Part shown: positions 34,370-44,330 of the stretch, piece after piece
Numbering within the stretch: the stretch's first letter is position 1
Layout of the letters: each line of letters starts with the position of its first letter
Assembly (NCBI GenBank): GCA_017591395.1
Contig: WEDG01002067.1
Location: forward strand, 1 to 64,000
Direction of reading: 5' to 3'
Length of the DNA: 64,000 nucleotides
Source: Schistocephalus solidus
Taxonomy: Eukaryota; Platyhelminthes; Cestoda; Diphyllobothriidea; Diphyllobothriidae
The notes under the pieces: model-generated
What the model was told of the DNA's origin: nothing
The model's input: the letters and a program-made list of their open reading frames with translations, nothing else
The model's database searches: none
Made by a program: the position numbers and the translations under genes

Positions 34370-36215
34370 TCTTTCAGTCGGTTTTTACGAGAGAAGCCAA
34401 TCTAACCGCTGATAAGTATAGTGCGAAAGAGATCCCGACAATTGACTCAGTGGTTATAACAGAACCTATTGCTCTGCAGGAACAACTGAAGCTGGACGAA
34501 ACCAAATCGCCAGGTCCTGATGTAATACCGGTAAATTTTTTGAGGGAGTTGGCCTTAAAATTGTCAGAACCTTTGTGTCTACTCTTCCAAGCCTCCCTCG
34601 CTGTAGGCATATTGCCACCTGATTGGAAGACCGCAAGGATTTCCCCGATACATAAAAGTGGCAGCTGGGCTTCCGCAAATATTTACAGGCCATTAAGTCT
34701 CAAATCCATATGTTGCAAGATTATGGAGCGAATCATCAAACGTGAACTGATGTAGTTTCTGGAGTGGAATAATCTTCTTTCTGACGCGCAGCACGGATTC
34801 CGCAGAGGAATGTCCTGTTTAACTAATTTGCTCTACTGTCTGGAACGATGGACTCCAGCGGTCGATTTAGGAAATGTGGTGCACGCAGTCTACATAGACT
34901 TCAAGAAGGCCTTTGATAGCGTGCCTCACCAGCATCTCCTATACAAACTCAACCGTATTGGGGTAAGGGGCAAGCTTTTGAAGTGGATCGGAAACTTGTT
35001 GATTGGGCGAGCTCAGATTGGTCCGTCTTGGCGATTAACACTCGGCGGAGGTGGCAGTTGAGAGTGGGGTTCCTGAGGTCTCCATCCTTGGCCCTTTTCT
35101 CTTCCTTATATACATTGATGACTGCATAACTGGGTTGGATTGTGACATCACCATGTTTGCGGACGATATAAAACTTTGGAAGGTCATCCACAACGCAGAT
35201 GATGAAGCAAATCTACAGGCGAACTTGCATCGACTCGAGGAATGGTCGCACTACTGGCTCCTCACATTCAATGCTACCAAGTGCAATATTCTGTGATTCG
35301 ACAGAACCAGCTCCGGCCACCAGAGATTTTACTATCTGGACGACACACCGTTACCAGATGTATAAGCTCAGAAAGATCTAGGAGTATGGATCACGCCCTC
35401 ACTGAAGCCATCGTTCCATTGCTCAAAAGTAGCAAAATCTGCCATGTCAAGCTTGTATCTAATCAAGTGAGCGTTTGCAAATTTTGACAAAGAGTGCATT
35501 AATAAGGTCTTCGGGATGTTCGTGCGACCACAATTGGAATTTGCCATGCAAGTCTGGAGACCGTGGTCTGTCAAAGACCACAACACGCTTGAGAATGTCC
35601 AAAGACGTGCAACCAAGCTGTTTCAAGGTCAAAGCTGCCTGCCTTACGAGACACGATTGTCCAAACTTGATCTGTTTCCTCTGGACTATAGACAGCTACG
35701 CTGCGACCTTATACAAGCCTTTCGCATGCTGTGGGGTCAGGACTGTTGCCTTGCATCTGGCGACTTTTTTGAGCTGGCCACTACCACTACTTTCAGAAGA
35801 CATCCTAGAAAACTACGTGTGACAGGTGCAACCCTCGACACAAGAAGGTTCTTCTTCTCCAACAGAGTGATTAAGGCATGGAATGTTCTGCCTCCGGACA
35901 TAATCATGTCCCCATCCATTGACAATTTTAAGCGGAAGTTTGACCAGTACATCCATAAGTACCACCACGACATCAGCTCCTAATACATTTCCTGAAACAT
36001 ATCCCCATACACAATTTTTGAGTTATATAACATACTTCTCCCTATTGTTGAGTAATATTATTTTATAATTGATTTGTCCGATGCCCTGCTGTGTGAAGGG
36101 GAGATAACCCTTCGTCAAACGTCCATTATATGTTGGCCTTTTTTGATTTGCAGTGTCATTGACATCAATAGGGAGTTCAAAGGCTTCGCCTATATTTCCC
36201 TTAATAAAACTGAAC
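34370..36215 (+). mobile_element. LINE-C: CR1/Jockey-like element, 5'-truncated
   Basis: RT domain from the fingers to the C-terminus, followed by a complete-looking 3' tail. Landmarks: SPGPDVIPVNFL, AQHGFRRGMSCLTNLLY, YIDFKKAFDSVPHQHLLYKL, then after a frameshift AVESGVPEVSILGPFLFLIY and TMFADDIKLW (active site FADD intact). The C-terminal region VRPQLEFAMQVWRPW ends in HHDISS at 35983. Stops at ~34755 and 35296 and frameshifts near 35050 and 35350 disable it. The tail has the 3' hairpin AGGC-TTC-GCCT and ends 'aataaaactgaactgaac'. Confidence 0.88.
35516..35983 (+). pseudogene. LINE-C RT C-terminal domain, open
   Basis: 155 open codons: the RT thumb/C-terminal region with ENVQRRATKLFQGQSCLP, LDLFPLDYRQLRCDLIQA and FSNRVIKAWNVLPPDI. 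It serves as the reference for the homologous ends of families F and G and of the deletion derivative at 52780-53580. Confidence 0.85.
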
Positions 36216-36844
36216 TGAACACATAATCATGAAAGAAACAGCCTTCACGACCATTTTGTTGCCCGATCTCCAGAATTTGATTCGTCCTTGAGGAGATGTA
36301 CACGCTCAGAATAATATGCATTGATTTAAGAGTGTCTTTAACTCTTTCGTTGAGGGATTAGGTAAGAGATCAAAAGTAAAGGAATCAGTTAGATCATAAA
36401 GTTCCATGTTGAGCATCATTGAGTTTATTGCATTGATCCAATGAAATCTTATCCAGTTGTAGTCAAGGGATGGGTTCGTAGTTTATGCAGAGGGAACCAT
36501 CTCTGTCAAAACAAGAGAATCTGGCAGCTTTTTTCCATTCATTGAGCACGGGGTGGGATAAGGACATGCATTGCCTTTTTTACTTTTAATTCGCAACTTG
36601 GAAGATTCTTAGTTCGTGCCAGCTCAAAATTTCCACTGGCCATGTTCCTATCCCCTCCACATCATCTTTGAAAAAAATGAAATTTTTTTATATTTCTAGC
36701 TCTTTTTCGTGAAGTTACAATGACAATCCTTCGACTGGTGTGCTTAAACTGCGTTAAACATTCTCCAAATGGGTGCAATCGTATAAAGCCCATGCACCCA
36801 CGCCTGAAAAAAATAACAAAAACTGCCGCCAAACAAGTTTTCAG
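36216..36844. other. No gene or repeat recognised
   Basis: AT-rich spacer between LINE fragments. Confidence 0.4.
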
Positions 36845-37075
36845 TTCAGTTCAGGGCATTCGAGGGAAATAGGCTTACGCCTATTAACTTAGTATTCGTA
36901 AAATGAAATCGCAAAAATTAGAAGCAATCTGAAGAAGTTTCAGTCAACTGAAAATAAGCAGTTTTACGTAGTACACTTATATTTTTAAGGTTAAGTAGTC
37001 ACATAGTCTTCGTGGTGCTGCAAGATATGTATGTCAAGCCGATGTTTGAATGCGTCCACAGACTGGGACATTACG
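36845..37075 (-). mobile_element. LINE-G 3' tail fragment
   Basis: The - strand matches the end of the element at 54955-59040: the codons for DWDTFKH-like sequence, 'cttgcagcaccacgaagac', 'gtgactacttaacctt', 'cagttgactgaaact', then a 7-bp hairpin with GTAA loop (36868-36885) and 'gccctgaactgaactg'. Confidence 0.78.
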
Positions 37076-37240
37076 AGCAAGTTTGCGTGCAGCAGGGAAG
37101 CCATATGGTTGAACAGCAAGGCTCTTGGCTCTGCATGTCTGGATGTCCTCATTGTCTATTGGCCACCTAGGATAGACCGAGTCGCGGACACCCTCTTGTT
37201 GGAACAATTAGAAAATTTCTCCAGTCGACTTGAAGCAAGG
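37076..37240 (+). mobile_element. LINE-F endonuclease fragment
   Basis: The + strand reads SKFACSREAIWLNSKALGSA then LDVLIVYWPPRIDRVADT and LEQLENFSSRL, the same segment as 52300-52130 (-). It is joined directly to the reversed LINE-G tail, so the frame 37031-37276 is an accidental chimera. Confidence 0.8.
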
Positions 37241-37599
37241 TCAAGGCGCGCAGGTCGATTTTCAAAAGCTAAGTGAAATCTAAAATTTTAACGTTTTTTT
37301 CGTTTATACTGTCGTTATTGGCTAAATTTCAGATAAAAGTTTTGCATTCCTAGCCCTTAATCGTATATAATTACCTACGGTCTTTGTCTTTAACAATAGG
37401 TTGAACTATACAGTGTCACATTATTCACCCGACATAGCCTCATTTCTCGTTCTCAACTTTTAACGGATTTATTTGTTTCCTACTTTCTTTATTGGCTAAA
37501 TTGCTGATAAAGTATTGAATTTCTAGTTTTTAGACAACTACAACTTGCTATCCCTATAAATCCTCGTAGAAAACGTAGAATTATAAAGCGCTAAGATAG
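37241..37599. other. No gene recognised
   Basis: AT-rich. It may hold the 5' leader of LINE-D. Confidence 0.35.
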
Positions 37600-40080
37600 A
37601 ATTAAGTTGAAATTTCATAAATTTATTATAACCTGCGTATCCTGCGTAGATCTTACTCTTAATTTTCAACGAAAGATGAAATCAACAAGCTCAATTCGTC
37701 ATAAACTACATGCCTCGGGACCAAAACGTTGCTTGAATACACCTAGCAGTTTCAACATTGACTCAAATGTACAACCCACAGTTAAAGCTAAACAGCTAGA
37801 TCTGTCCGCTTTACAGAACTGCAACGACTTCATTATGAAGTTTTGATCCATTTTGTCTATACTCGGCAATATGTTCAATGGTAACATATCTGATGTTCCC
37901 TCTTAGGATTACAGGCGTCTCGATTCGCTTGTTCACTTGGTCGCCAGCGAGGCTTTCGATAGACAGAAACGCAATCACAATTTTCTCCTAAAAAATGCTC
38001 CCATACACAAACGCCCAGTTGACGTTGCTATGGACTTTTTGTACTCGGGTGGTTTCAACTACAAAATAGTGGAAGAAAAACGCCTCTGTTCGCGTAGCAA
38101 GAATCCTCCTATACTAGTTAAATTGTTGTCAACAGTTGAGGTTGACTCAATCTTTGCTCAACGAGGTCGCACTTCTCGCTATTTGGAAATGACAAAATGT
38201 TTCCTTTGTCGAGATCTTACACCAATGGAGCGAAGAAATGGGTCCTTCTTATCATCAATTTCTCAACCTAATATTCATATGTCTGGTCGTATTTCCACTA
38301 ACGTCAATGCAAGTGCTAATTCATCTTCTCAGATTTCTAGTTCGGTCAGCCCCTCCACTCAACCTTCTTCTTCGTCTTCCTCGCCACCGAATACTGCAAT
38401 TTCGGGTGCTTTCAGCCCGCATGTAATGTTTGCGACCCCGTCTAAAGCATTTATACCGTCTTACCCGTCTAAAGCACATAGACTGCCAGTTTCCCCACTT
38501 AAACGCAATTCTCCAGGCCTCTCCGGGAAATTTCCCGAGCCAAATCGCATAAATAACCTTCTTCAAATACAAAATCCGCAATCATCTAAATTTAACTTAT
38601 TTAACCCTCCACAAACTAGCTCGTCCCTTAACCGCACGGGTCATCTTATACCCTCAATTATATCACCTAAGACAGGTTTTCCGAAGGACGAAAATCTAAC
38701 CCAGACCCAAAAGCAAGATAGCGCAGGTCTCAGTAATCGCATAATGCCCTCTCCAAAACTAAGCAAGCCTCTCCAACAGGTGAATAACACTAACCATGTT
38801 AACCGATATACAAGACCTGACTTTCCAGCATTTAATTCTTATAGCTGTTTGCCATCTCCCATCAGCCCCTACATTCCATCTAACTTCCCGTCATTCCGTT
38901 TTAACTACCAACAGGCATATCCCGGTCGTAGCCCCTATGGTGGTTTGATACCGAAAATTTTTATTCCTACACTTTTCAGATATCCCTCTCAGCCTTTTGT
39001 TAATGACGTTCTATATACCAATCGTTATGGCGCAGTTGGCAATTACTCTCCAAGCCACAATAACTTCCAACTTAATTACCCACCTCCAAATTTTTTTAAA
39101 ATTAATAACGATAACCCTAGTTTGGATACTCGAACTACCCTAGATGTCATAGTACTTAATGCTAGATCTGTTATTAATAAGATGGCCCAACTTAGAGCCA
39201 TTGCTTTCGAGTTAATGCCTGATGTTTCATGTGTAACTGAATCTTGGACCCATCCCTTAATTTCAGACTCTTTGCTTGTCATAGACCTGTACGATCTCTA
39301 CCGTCAAGACCGCACTATTAAGCGTGGTGGTGGTTGTCTTCTCTATATTAAAGTTTCATTCAAGCACTTCCCGTTTGATCTAGACGTTACGTCATTCTCT
39401 GGTAATTACTGCTTCGCATTTATTATCCTGTCGCCCTGGCAAAAGGCGATTCTCGGATGTATTTACTACCCGCCTAATTCATCATCCGATGATGATGTGA
39501 AACTTTGTGAAATTTTTAAATTGGTTTCAGAGTCCAATTTTAACATTAAAATAATCGCTGGGGATTTTTAATTTTTCCAGAAATGACTGGATTTCAAACT
39601 TTTGTCCACCCAGATTTCAGCCTTTCCTAGATACCATTAATTTCTCTAATTGGTCACAGCTTGTCCGTTCTTCAACGAGAGACAAGCATATTTAAGATCT
39701 GATTTTCACAAATGACATTGCTCCCCTCTTCGTTGATTTTAAGCAGGGCCTCTTCCAAAGCGACCATACATTAATTCACTGTTGCTTACCAATTGTCTCA
39801 TCGAAAAAGGCTAGAGCCGTTCGTACCTATCATAATTTTGACCTCGCAGATATGAACTTAAGTAACAACATTTTGGACTCATCTGATTGGCAGCATCTCT
39901 CCTCCATGAACGATGCAGCAAGTCTTTCAAATAACATCCTGGAATTTGTGCCAATCAAAATTGTCAAGCCCTACACTTCGGAATCCACCGTCCCCCACTT
40001 TCTTTTGCCAAGACTAAAGAAATTGAAGAAGCAATTAAAAGATCAATATACTAGTTCGTTATATGTACATCTAAGGCCTA
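37600..40080 (+). mobile_element. LINE-D: 5' half (ORF1 region plus endonuclease)
   Basis: Reads an ORF1-type RNA-binding region, a long Ser/Pro/Asn-rich linker, then an APE-type endonuclease; the RT half is absent. Stops at ~37845 and 37906 interrupt the N-terminus. After GDF at 39571 an extra T in a T-run breaks the frame, which then continues NFSRNDWISNF, ending QSDHTLIHCCLP and a connector KLKKQLKDQYTSS. At ~40085 it is cut and followed by the 5' end of LINE-E. Confidence 0.82.
37937..39571 (+). pseudogene. LINE-D ORF1-endonuclease fusion, 544 open codons
   Basis: The longest open frame in the window. It starts with KNAPIHKRPVDVAMDFL, KNPPILVKLLSTVEVD and FLCRDLTPMERR, an RRM-like ORF1 core (residues ~15-100). 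About 290 residues of low-complexity Ser/Pro/Asn/Phe linker follow. The endonuclease starts at DVIVLNARSVINKM (~residue 400) and has the catalytic Glu in VTESWT, ending at GDF by a single-base frameshift. ORF1 and endonuclease in one frame suggest a single-ORF element, or a fusion created by loss of an ORF1 stop. Confidence 0.78.
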
Positions 40081-40084
40081 GTTT

Positions 40085-40290
40085 TGAATTTGCACCACAA
40101 AATTGCTTGGGACCGTCTATCGGCGCCTCTACCCACTGAGCCATATTGGCAAGGGATCTTGTTAAATAAGTTAATGGACAAGCAGAAAACAATTGTAACT
40201 ATCGTTATTCTGCTATTTGTTCACCTCCAGCTAAACGGGGTTAAAGTTAAGTAAGCTTAACTAACTTATGAATTTATGAATTTATATTTG
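40085..40290 (+). mobile_element. LINE-E 5' end fragment
   Basis: Closely matches the first ~200 bp of LINE-E (48965-48760 on the - strand): 'cttgggaccgtctatcgg', 'ccatattggcaagggatc', 'gcagaaaacaattgtaac', 'ctgctatttgttcacctc' and 'aactaact'. It carries stops and abruptly follows the LINE-D connector. Confidence 0.82.
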
Positions 40291-40429
40291 GTTAGCACCA
40301 GCAAGGCACTCTCTAAGCAAACATTAGTAACGAAATAAAGTTATGACAATGTGTGCAGATAAAATGTACAAATACATAACTTGTCCTGCTTTGTCAACAG
40401 TTAGCGATGTTTTACAATTAATGGTGAAC

Positions 40430-40520
40430 TAGAAAAATAGGCAGTGAAAAAAACTCCTACCATAAAAACGGAGGCAGAGTTCAATAAGCCTTCATTTTTT
40501 AATAGAAGGTAGGAGAAAAA
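40430..40520 (-). repeat. LINE 3' tail hairpin (GAAAAAACT-flanked)
   Basis: 'aaaaaaactcctacc' and 'ggtaggagaaaaaaact' form an inverted pair around ~45 bp. A homologous hairpin with a different stem lies at 44590-44655, at the 3' side of LINE-E. Confidence 0.6.
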
Positions 40521-40916
40521 AACTGCTTAGGAAAAAATGGTCAGGTGGTAGAATAGGGTAATACTGCAGTAGCATTTCAGAATGAGATAATGACACGTCG
40601 AGGTGATTCGTTCTTTATCACTAAGGCCTACGAAACAAAATCTCACGAAAATGCGTCAATGAACGTAAGTCCTCAGCATCTTAGGATCCAGAATTGAATT
40701 CTGATGATGGTTAGTATCCAAAGAAACGGAAGCAATTTACACGGTGGACCACCAAATTTGTACGTCCAAATGACGTCATCGTTTGGATGACTGGTGATAT
40801 AAGGAGATATCATAGTTCATGGGCGACCCGAGGTAGCAAAAATATAGTTTCAAGAGGGTCACTTAAATTCCCGATGGTATTTTCTCCACGTCATGGGGAA
40901 AGCTCCTGGGAAAAGA
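40521..40916. other. Probable LINE 3' untranslated region
   Basis: Downstream (on the - strand) of the RT end at 40917. No coding content. Confidence 0.4.
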
Positions 40917-41560
40917 TTATGAAAATAAAAGGTTAATAGAATCAGTGTCAAGATAAATGTGCAGTCTTCGCTTGAATTCAGATAGACAAGTTAACGACCT
41001 AATTTCAATTGGCAAGTTACTCCAAAGAAAACTATACCTAGAAGCAAAGAAGAGAGAGCGTTTACATGGGGAGGATGCAGGGATAGGTATATTTAGTGCA
41101 GAATTTCTTAGGTTATAAGGAAGACTAACGGTATTAATAACAGAAAGCTTGGGGAGAGTTGAACTATTATTTAGTCGGAAAAAGAGACAAAAGCCTGCTT
41201 CAAGTCTCCTGACCCAAAGAAATTTTAGGTTCGTTAGCTGGCATCTTGTTGAGTAGGAAGTAGTTGAAAGAGTCGGAAAATTGAGTTTTTTTGTGAAATG
41301 TCTTTGGACATTTTCAATTTTCGAACGGCTAGATTCGTTCATTAAACCGAAGAAAGGACAGCAAAATTCAAGAATGGGAAGTACAAGCATACGATAAAGT
41401 CTTAATTTAATTTCAGGAAGGTAGAAATTATAAGAAATAAAGCCGCAAATCTGAGCAGCTTTGGCCGTAATTCTATCAACAGGAGGCGAAAGATCTAATT
41501 TATTGGTGTAGCTTAAGCCCAAGTCCTTGATGGAGGAACATTCAATCATAGGGCAACCTT
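40917..41560 (-). mobile_element. LINE RT C-terminal fragment (LINE-D/E-like family)
   Basis: 210 open codons: IKDLGLSYTNKLDLSPPVD, then LVLPILEFCCPFF, SKIENVQRHFTKKL, LWVRRLEAGFCLFFRLNN and FSRYSFLWSNLPIEIRS-like sequence. This is the typical post-catalytic RT region. It resembles 45220-45590 (LINE-E) and the + strand fragment at 49150-49850, but is a distinct subfamily. Truncated at ~41560, where a LINE-F fragment begins. Confidence 0.8.
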
Positions 41561-41589
41561 CAAAAATAAGAGGTTGCGGCAGCCTTACA

Positions 41590-42310
41590 GGTCCTCATGG
41601 CTCTGACTCATTTAGAACATAAAACTATTTAAAGCTTTCCAGCGATGGTGGCATCACAACATCTACAGGGAGGGCATTCCATGGTTTGACCACTATGGCA
41701 GAGAAGGAGAACTTGCGCACATCCAGTCTTGCCTGCTGGGCGCACAGTTTCAATGGGTGACCTCGGAGCTTGGTCGCGGCAGCAAATTCAAAGATTTCCG
41801 ATAATTCCAGGCAACAATCCAATCCCTTCACAATGCGGAATGTCAACAGGCGATCTCCACGCATTTACCTATAACTCAGAGAATGAAGATTAAGATACGT
41901 TATGTAGGTTCGATATGGCAAAGAGCTTTGATTCTTATCTATTTTTGCGGCCCTCATTTGTACTCTTTCAAGACAGTTCCTATCTAGAACTGTCAAGGGT
42001 TTCCAGGCTTAAACAGCATATTCCAAATGCGGCTTACGAATATTCCGAAAATCTTAGCGAATAGATCTTCATCAAAATCCACATAGGCTCGTCTGATGGT
42101 ATGCAACACAATCATTGCGCTTTTCGCCATTTTCGAGCAGTGAGAGGATAGTTTTAAGGTGGTGGTCATCAACACACCAAGGTCCTTTGGAATTTCCACG
42201 TCTTGTAAGGCTCTAACGTTGAGAAAGTAGCTTCTACTCTCGGCGGATCCGGATGAGTTGCCTAAGCGAAGTATTGTACACTTACCACCAATATTTTTTG
42301 TTCTCCAACT
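41590..42310 (-). mobile_element. LINE-F RT C-terminal fragment
   Basis: The - strand reads LGNSSGSAESRSYFLN, VEIPKDLGVLMTTTLKLSSH, then RQARLDVRKFSF-like sequence and PWNALPVDVVMPPSLESFK. It is nearly collinear with 61540-62230 (+). The 5' break falls at 'aagtgtacaat' (~42283), inside the inverted repeat arm; the 3' tail is lost at ~41590. Confidence 0.82.
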
Positions 42311-42375
42311 TGGACAATTTGAACTCCGTTAGCACTTTACTAGGACTGTTCCGGACATTATCGTTTCAACTGCAC
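42239..42375. repeat. Left arm of a 137-bp inverted repeat
   Basis: The reverse complement of 42807-42943, with two visible mismatches. It spans the LINE-F break (Leu-Gly-Asn-Pro-Ser codons) and an adjoining interspersed repeat that also occurs at 53940-54030. Confidence 0.9.
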
Positions 42376-42806
42376 CTACGTACCTGCTTCCTGTGCATCT
42401 GAAATTTTTCGTGTCAAAATTCCTCATAAAACGGCATCAAATTGCAATTTGTTTATCATCTTATTCCAATTGACTACACAGCATCTGTTCCAATAAAAAC
42501 TGACAACCACTCAGGGAACCAAACGTATACAACCTCGTGAAGATCTGAAGTTATCCAGTACCTTTGACATATCCGAATGGCTGGGTCGTTTCTGCATATT
42601 TTGCATACCATTTCCAGTTTTTTTAAAAGCGTTTTTAAACAAGTAGGCGCATTTTTTGCTCATATTGCGGTAAATACTCGCCATACATCGTTTTTGCGGT
42701 CTATGATGGAATTCAACAATATACCCCTCGGGAATCGTGCAAAATACGTGGTATCACCGAGGATCGAACCAAGTCACCAATTTGCGGGAAATGACGGTGA
42801 TACCAC
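42376..42806. repeat. Spacer between inverted arms; half is an interspersed repeat
   Basis: 42376-42610 matches 53690-53940 in reverse ('cctcgtgaagatctgaa', 'ccactcagggaaccaaac', 'gataaacaaattg.aatttg'). The rest has no match in the window. Confidence 0.7.
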
Positions 42807-42943
42807 GTGCAGTTGAAACGATAATGTCCGGAACAGTCCTAGTGAAGTGCTAACGGAGTTCAAATTGTCCAAGTTGGAGAACAAAAAATATTGGTGGTAA
42901 GTGTACAATACTTCGCTTAGGCAACCCATCCGGATCCGCCGAG
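42807..42943. repeat. Right arm of a 137-bp inverted repeat
   Basis: A near-identical inverted copy of 42239-42375. It ends abruptly at 'cggatccgccgag', where Ty3/gypsy sequence starts. Confidence 0.9.
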
Positions 42944-42944
42944 A

Positions 42945-43660
42945 ACCTCGTCTAACATGGATAACGGTAGAAGAATACGTCGCGGGTATTGTTCGCCATC
43001 CCGATAGAACAAAACATCATTATCCATAAATAGTTTGTCCCACACCGTGTGCAAGCAACGCGTCTCATAGCTATGGCCTCTCAGTTCAACTGCACTAAGT
43101 GGTCGAGAACCACTTAACTTCCTATGATAAATCGGCCAATATGAGGATCCCCTTGCTGAGCTTGCACCCAAAGACGGCTTTGGTCATCTTTTAGTGACAC
43201 GGTACTAATGTTAATGTCTGTACATGATGGACATTCGCCGTGGGGACGGTAGGACTTCCGAGAGAGAGCATCAGCATTATTTGCTGACGTCCTGGAAGGT
43301 ATATGCACTCGAACTCATACCCGGCTAGTCTCTCTTGCCACCAAGCGACCTGTCCTTCAGCGTTCTTAAAGTTCTGCAACCAGGTCAGAGACCTATGATC
43401 CATGTGCACGATGAAAGGCCGGTATTGGAAGTGGGTGAGTGCGAGCATCTCCCTTCTGGTCAAACAGTAACGGCGTTCTGCCTTTGTCAGGGATCGGCTT
43501 AGATACTGAATAACGCCGTCTGTGCCATCTGGTTGTTGCTGGGAGAGGACGGTGCCTATGACAGTGTCACTAGCATCGGTATCAAGAATAAATTTCCTGG
43601 CATCATTGCTTATGTCAGGGAAAAGTAAAATAGGAGTGGTGCACAACTTATCCTACAACG
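42945..43660 (-). mobile_element. Ty3/gypsy LTR retrotransposon remnant (RNase H to integrase linker)
   Basis: The - strand reads RNase H of a Ty3/gypsy pol: FILDTDASDTVIGTVLSQ (first Asp), GVIQYLSRSLTKAERRYC, the RREMLAL Glu, then FIVHMDHRSLTWLQNF, WWQERLAGYEFECIY and ADALSRK. A frameshift at ~43290 lies before NADALSRKSYRPHGECP. The linker continues to LFYRDGEQYPRRILLP, just before the integrase zinc finger, and is then cut by the inverted repeat. No LTR is visible. Confidence 0.87.
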
Positions 43661-44330
43661 TCTGAGACCAAGTGCTCAGAGTTCATTACAATCCTCAACA
43701 ACACTCGCTATCTAGAAGCTGCGTTTTTCGTGAGTTTGCATTCTAACAATCCTCTGAAATTTTTGCCGTCCTTTTGTCGTTTGTAGTTTAGACAAAATTC
43801 TCCACTTAGCGTTAATTTATTTTGTACACCTCGGTTCTTAGCAGTTTCGACCCTCTCATTTTCCCTCTTCGTTCCGACAATGTTATCTTCGATGAGTTCC
43901 TCCTCTCTCACCTTCATGGTAGCTATAAACAGAAGCTCAGACTGTTATATTACCTCTCACCCGAAAAAGAACGTTCCGAACTCTCATACGTTGTCAGCAA
44001 CATCACAATACTATCCTATTGCATCGTACCAATCCTATCAACGCAAGCTATTAATTTTAAAAGAAGCAGTTTTTTGTCCTTGTTTTTTTAAATGGACGGC
44101 TCACCGAACTCCGCCCTCGATTTAAGCGAAGGAGTTTTTTACTGCTTCTTTTCTAATTCTCAGTATATGCCAAATATTGTTGACTTTTGTTTTAAAAATG
44201 GCAAATCGTTCCGAATCGGATATGCCTACCATACTTCTCACTTCTGCTGTTCATATAGATGCTCACATAGTGCAGCAACTATCCACTTTGTATTAATTTA
44301 TACCGTGATATTAAGTTTGTAATGATGGGG
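43661..44330. other. Unresolved segment, possibly a LINE C-terminus and tail (+)
   Basis: Overlapping + strand ORFs (43822-44091, 44092-44322) carry no motif that I can assign. The segment ends with 'gatggggccctctgggcc' and 'tatacaatttatttattt', the kind of simple-repeat end LINEs have. A similar 'tatacaatttatttattta' stands at 60158-60176. Confidence 0.35.

Noticed and set aside
37031..37276. 81-codon ORF as a gene
   Set aside because: It is an accidental frame across the junction of two LINE fragments on opposite strands.
37600..41560. LINE-D 5' half (+) and a LINE RT end (-) as one twin-primed, 5'-inverted insertion
   Set aside because: The relative order (5' half at low coordinates in +, 3' end pointing back at it in -) is not the layout twin priming gives, and a LINE-E 5' fragment lies between.
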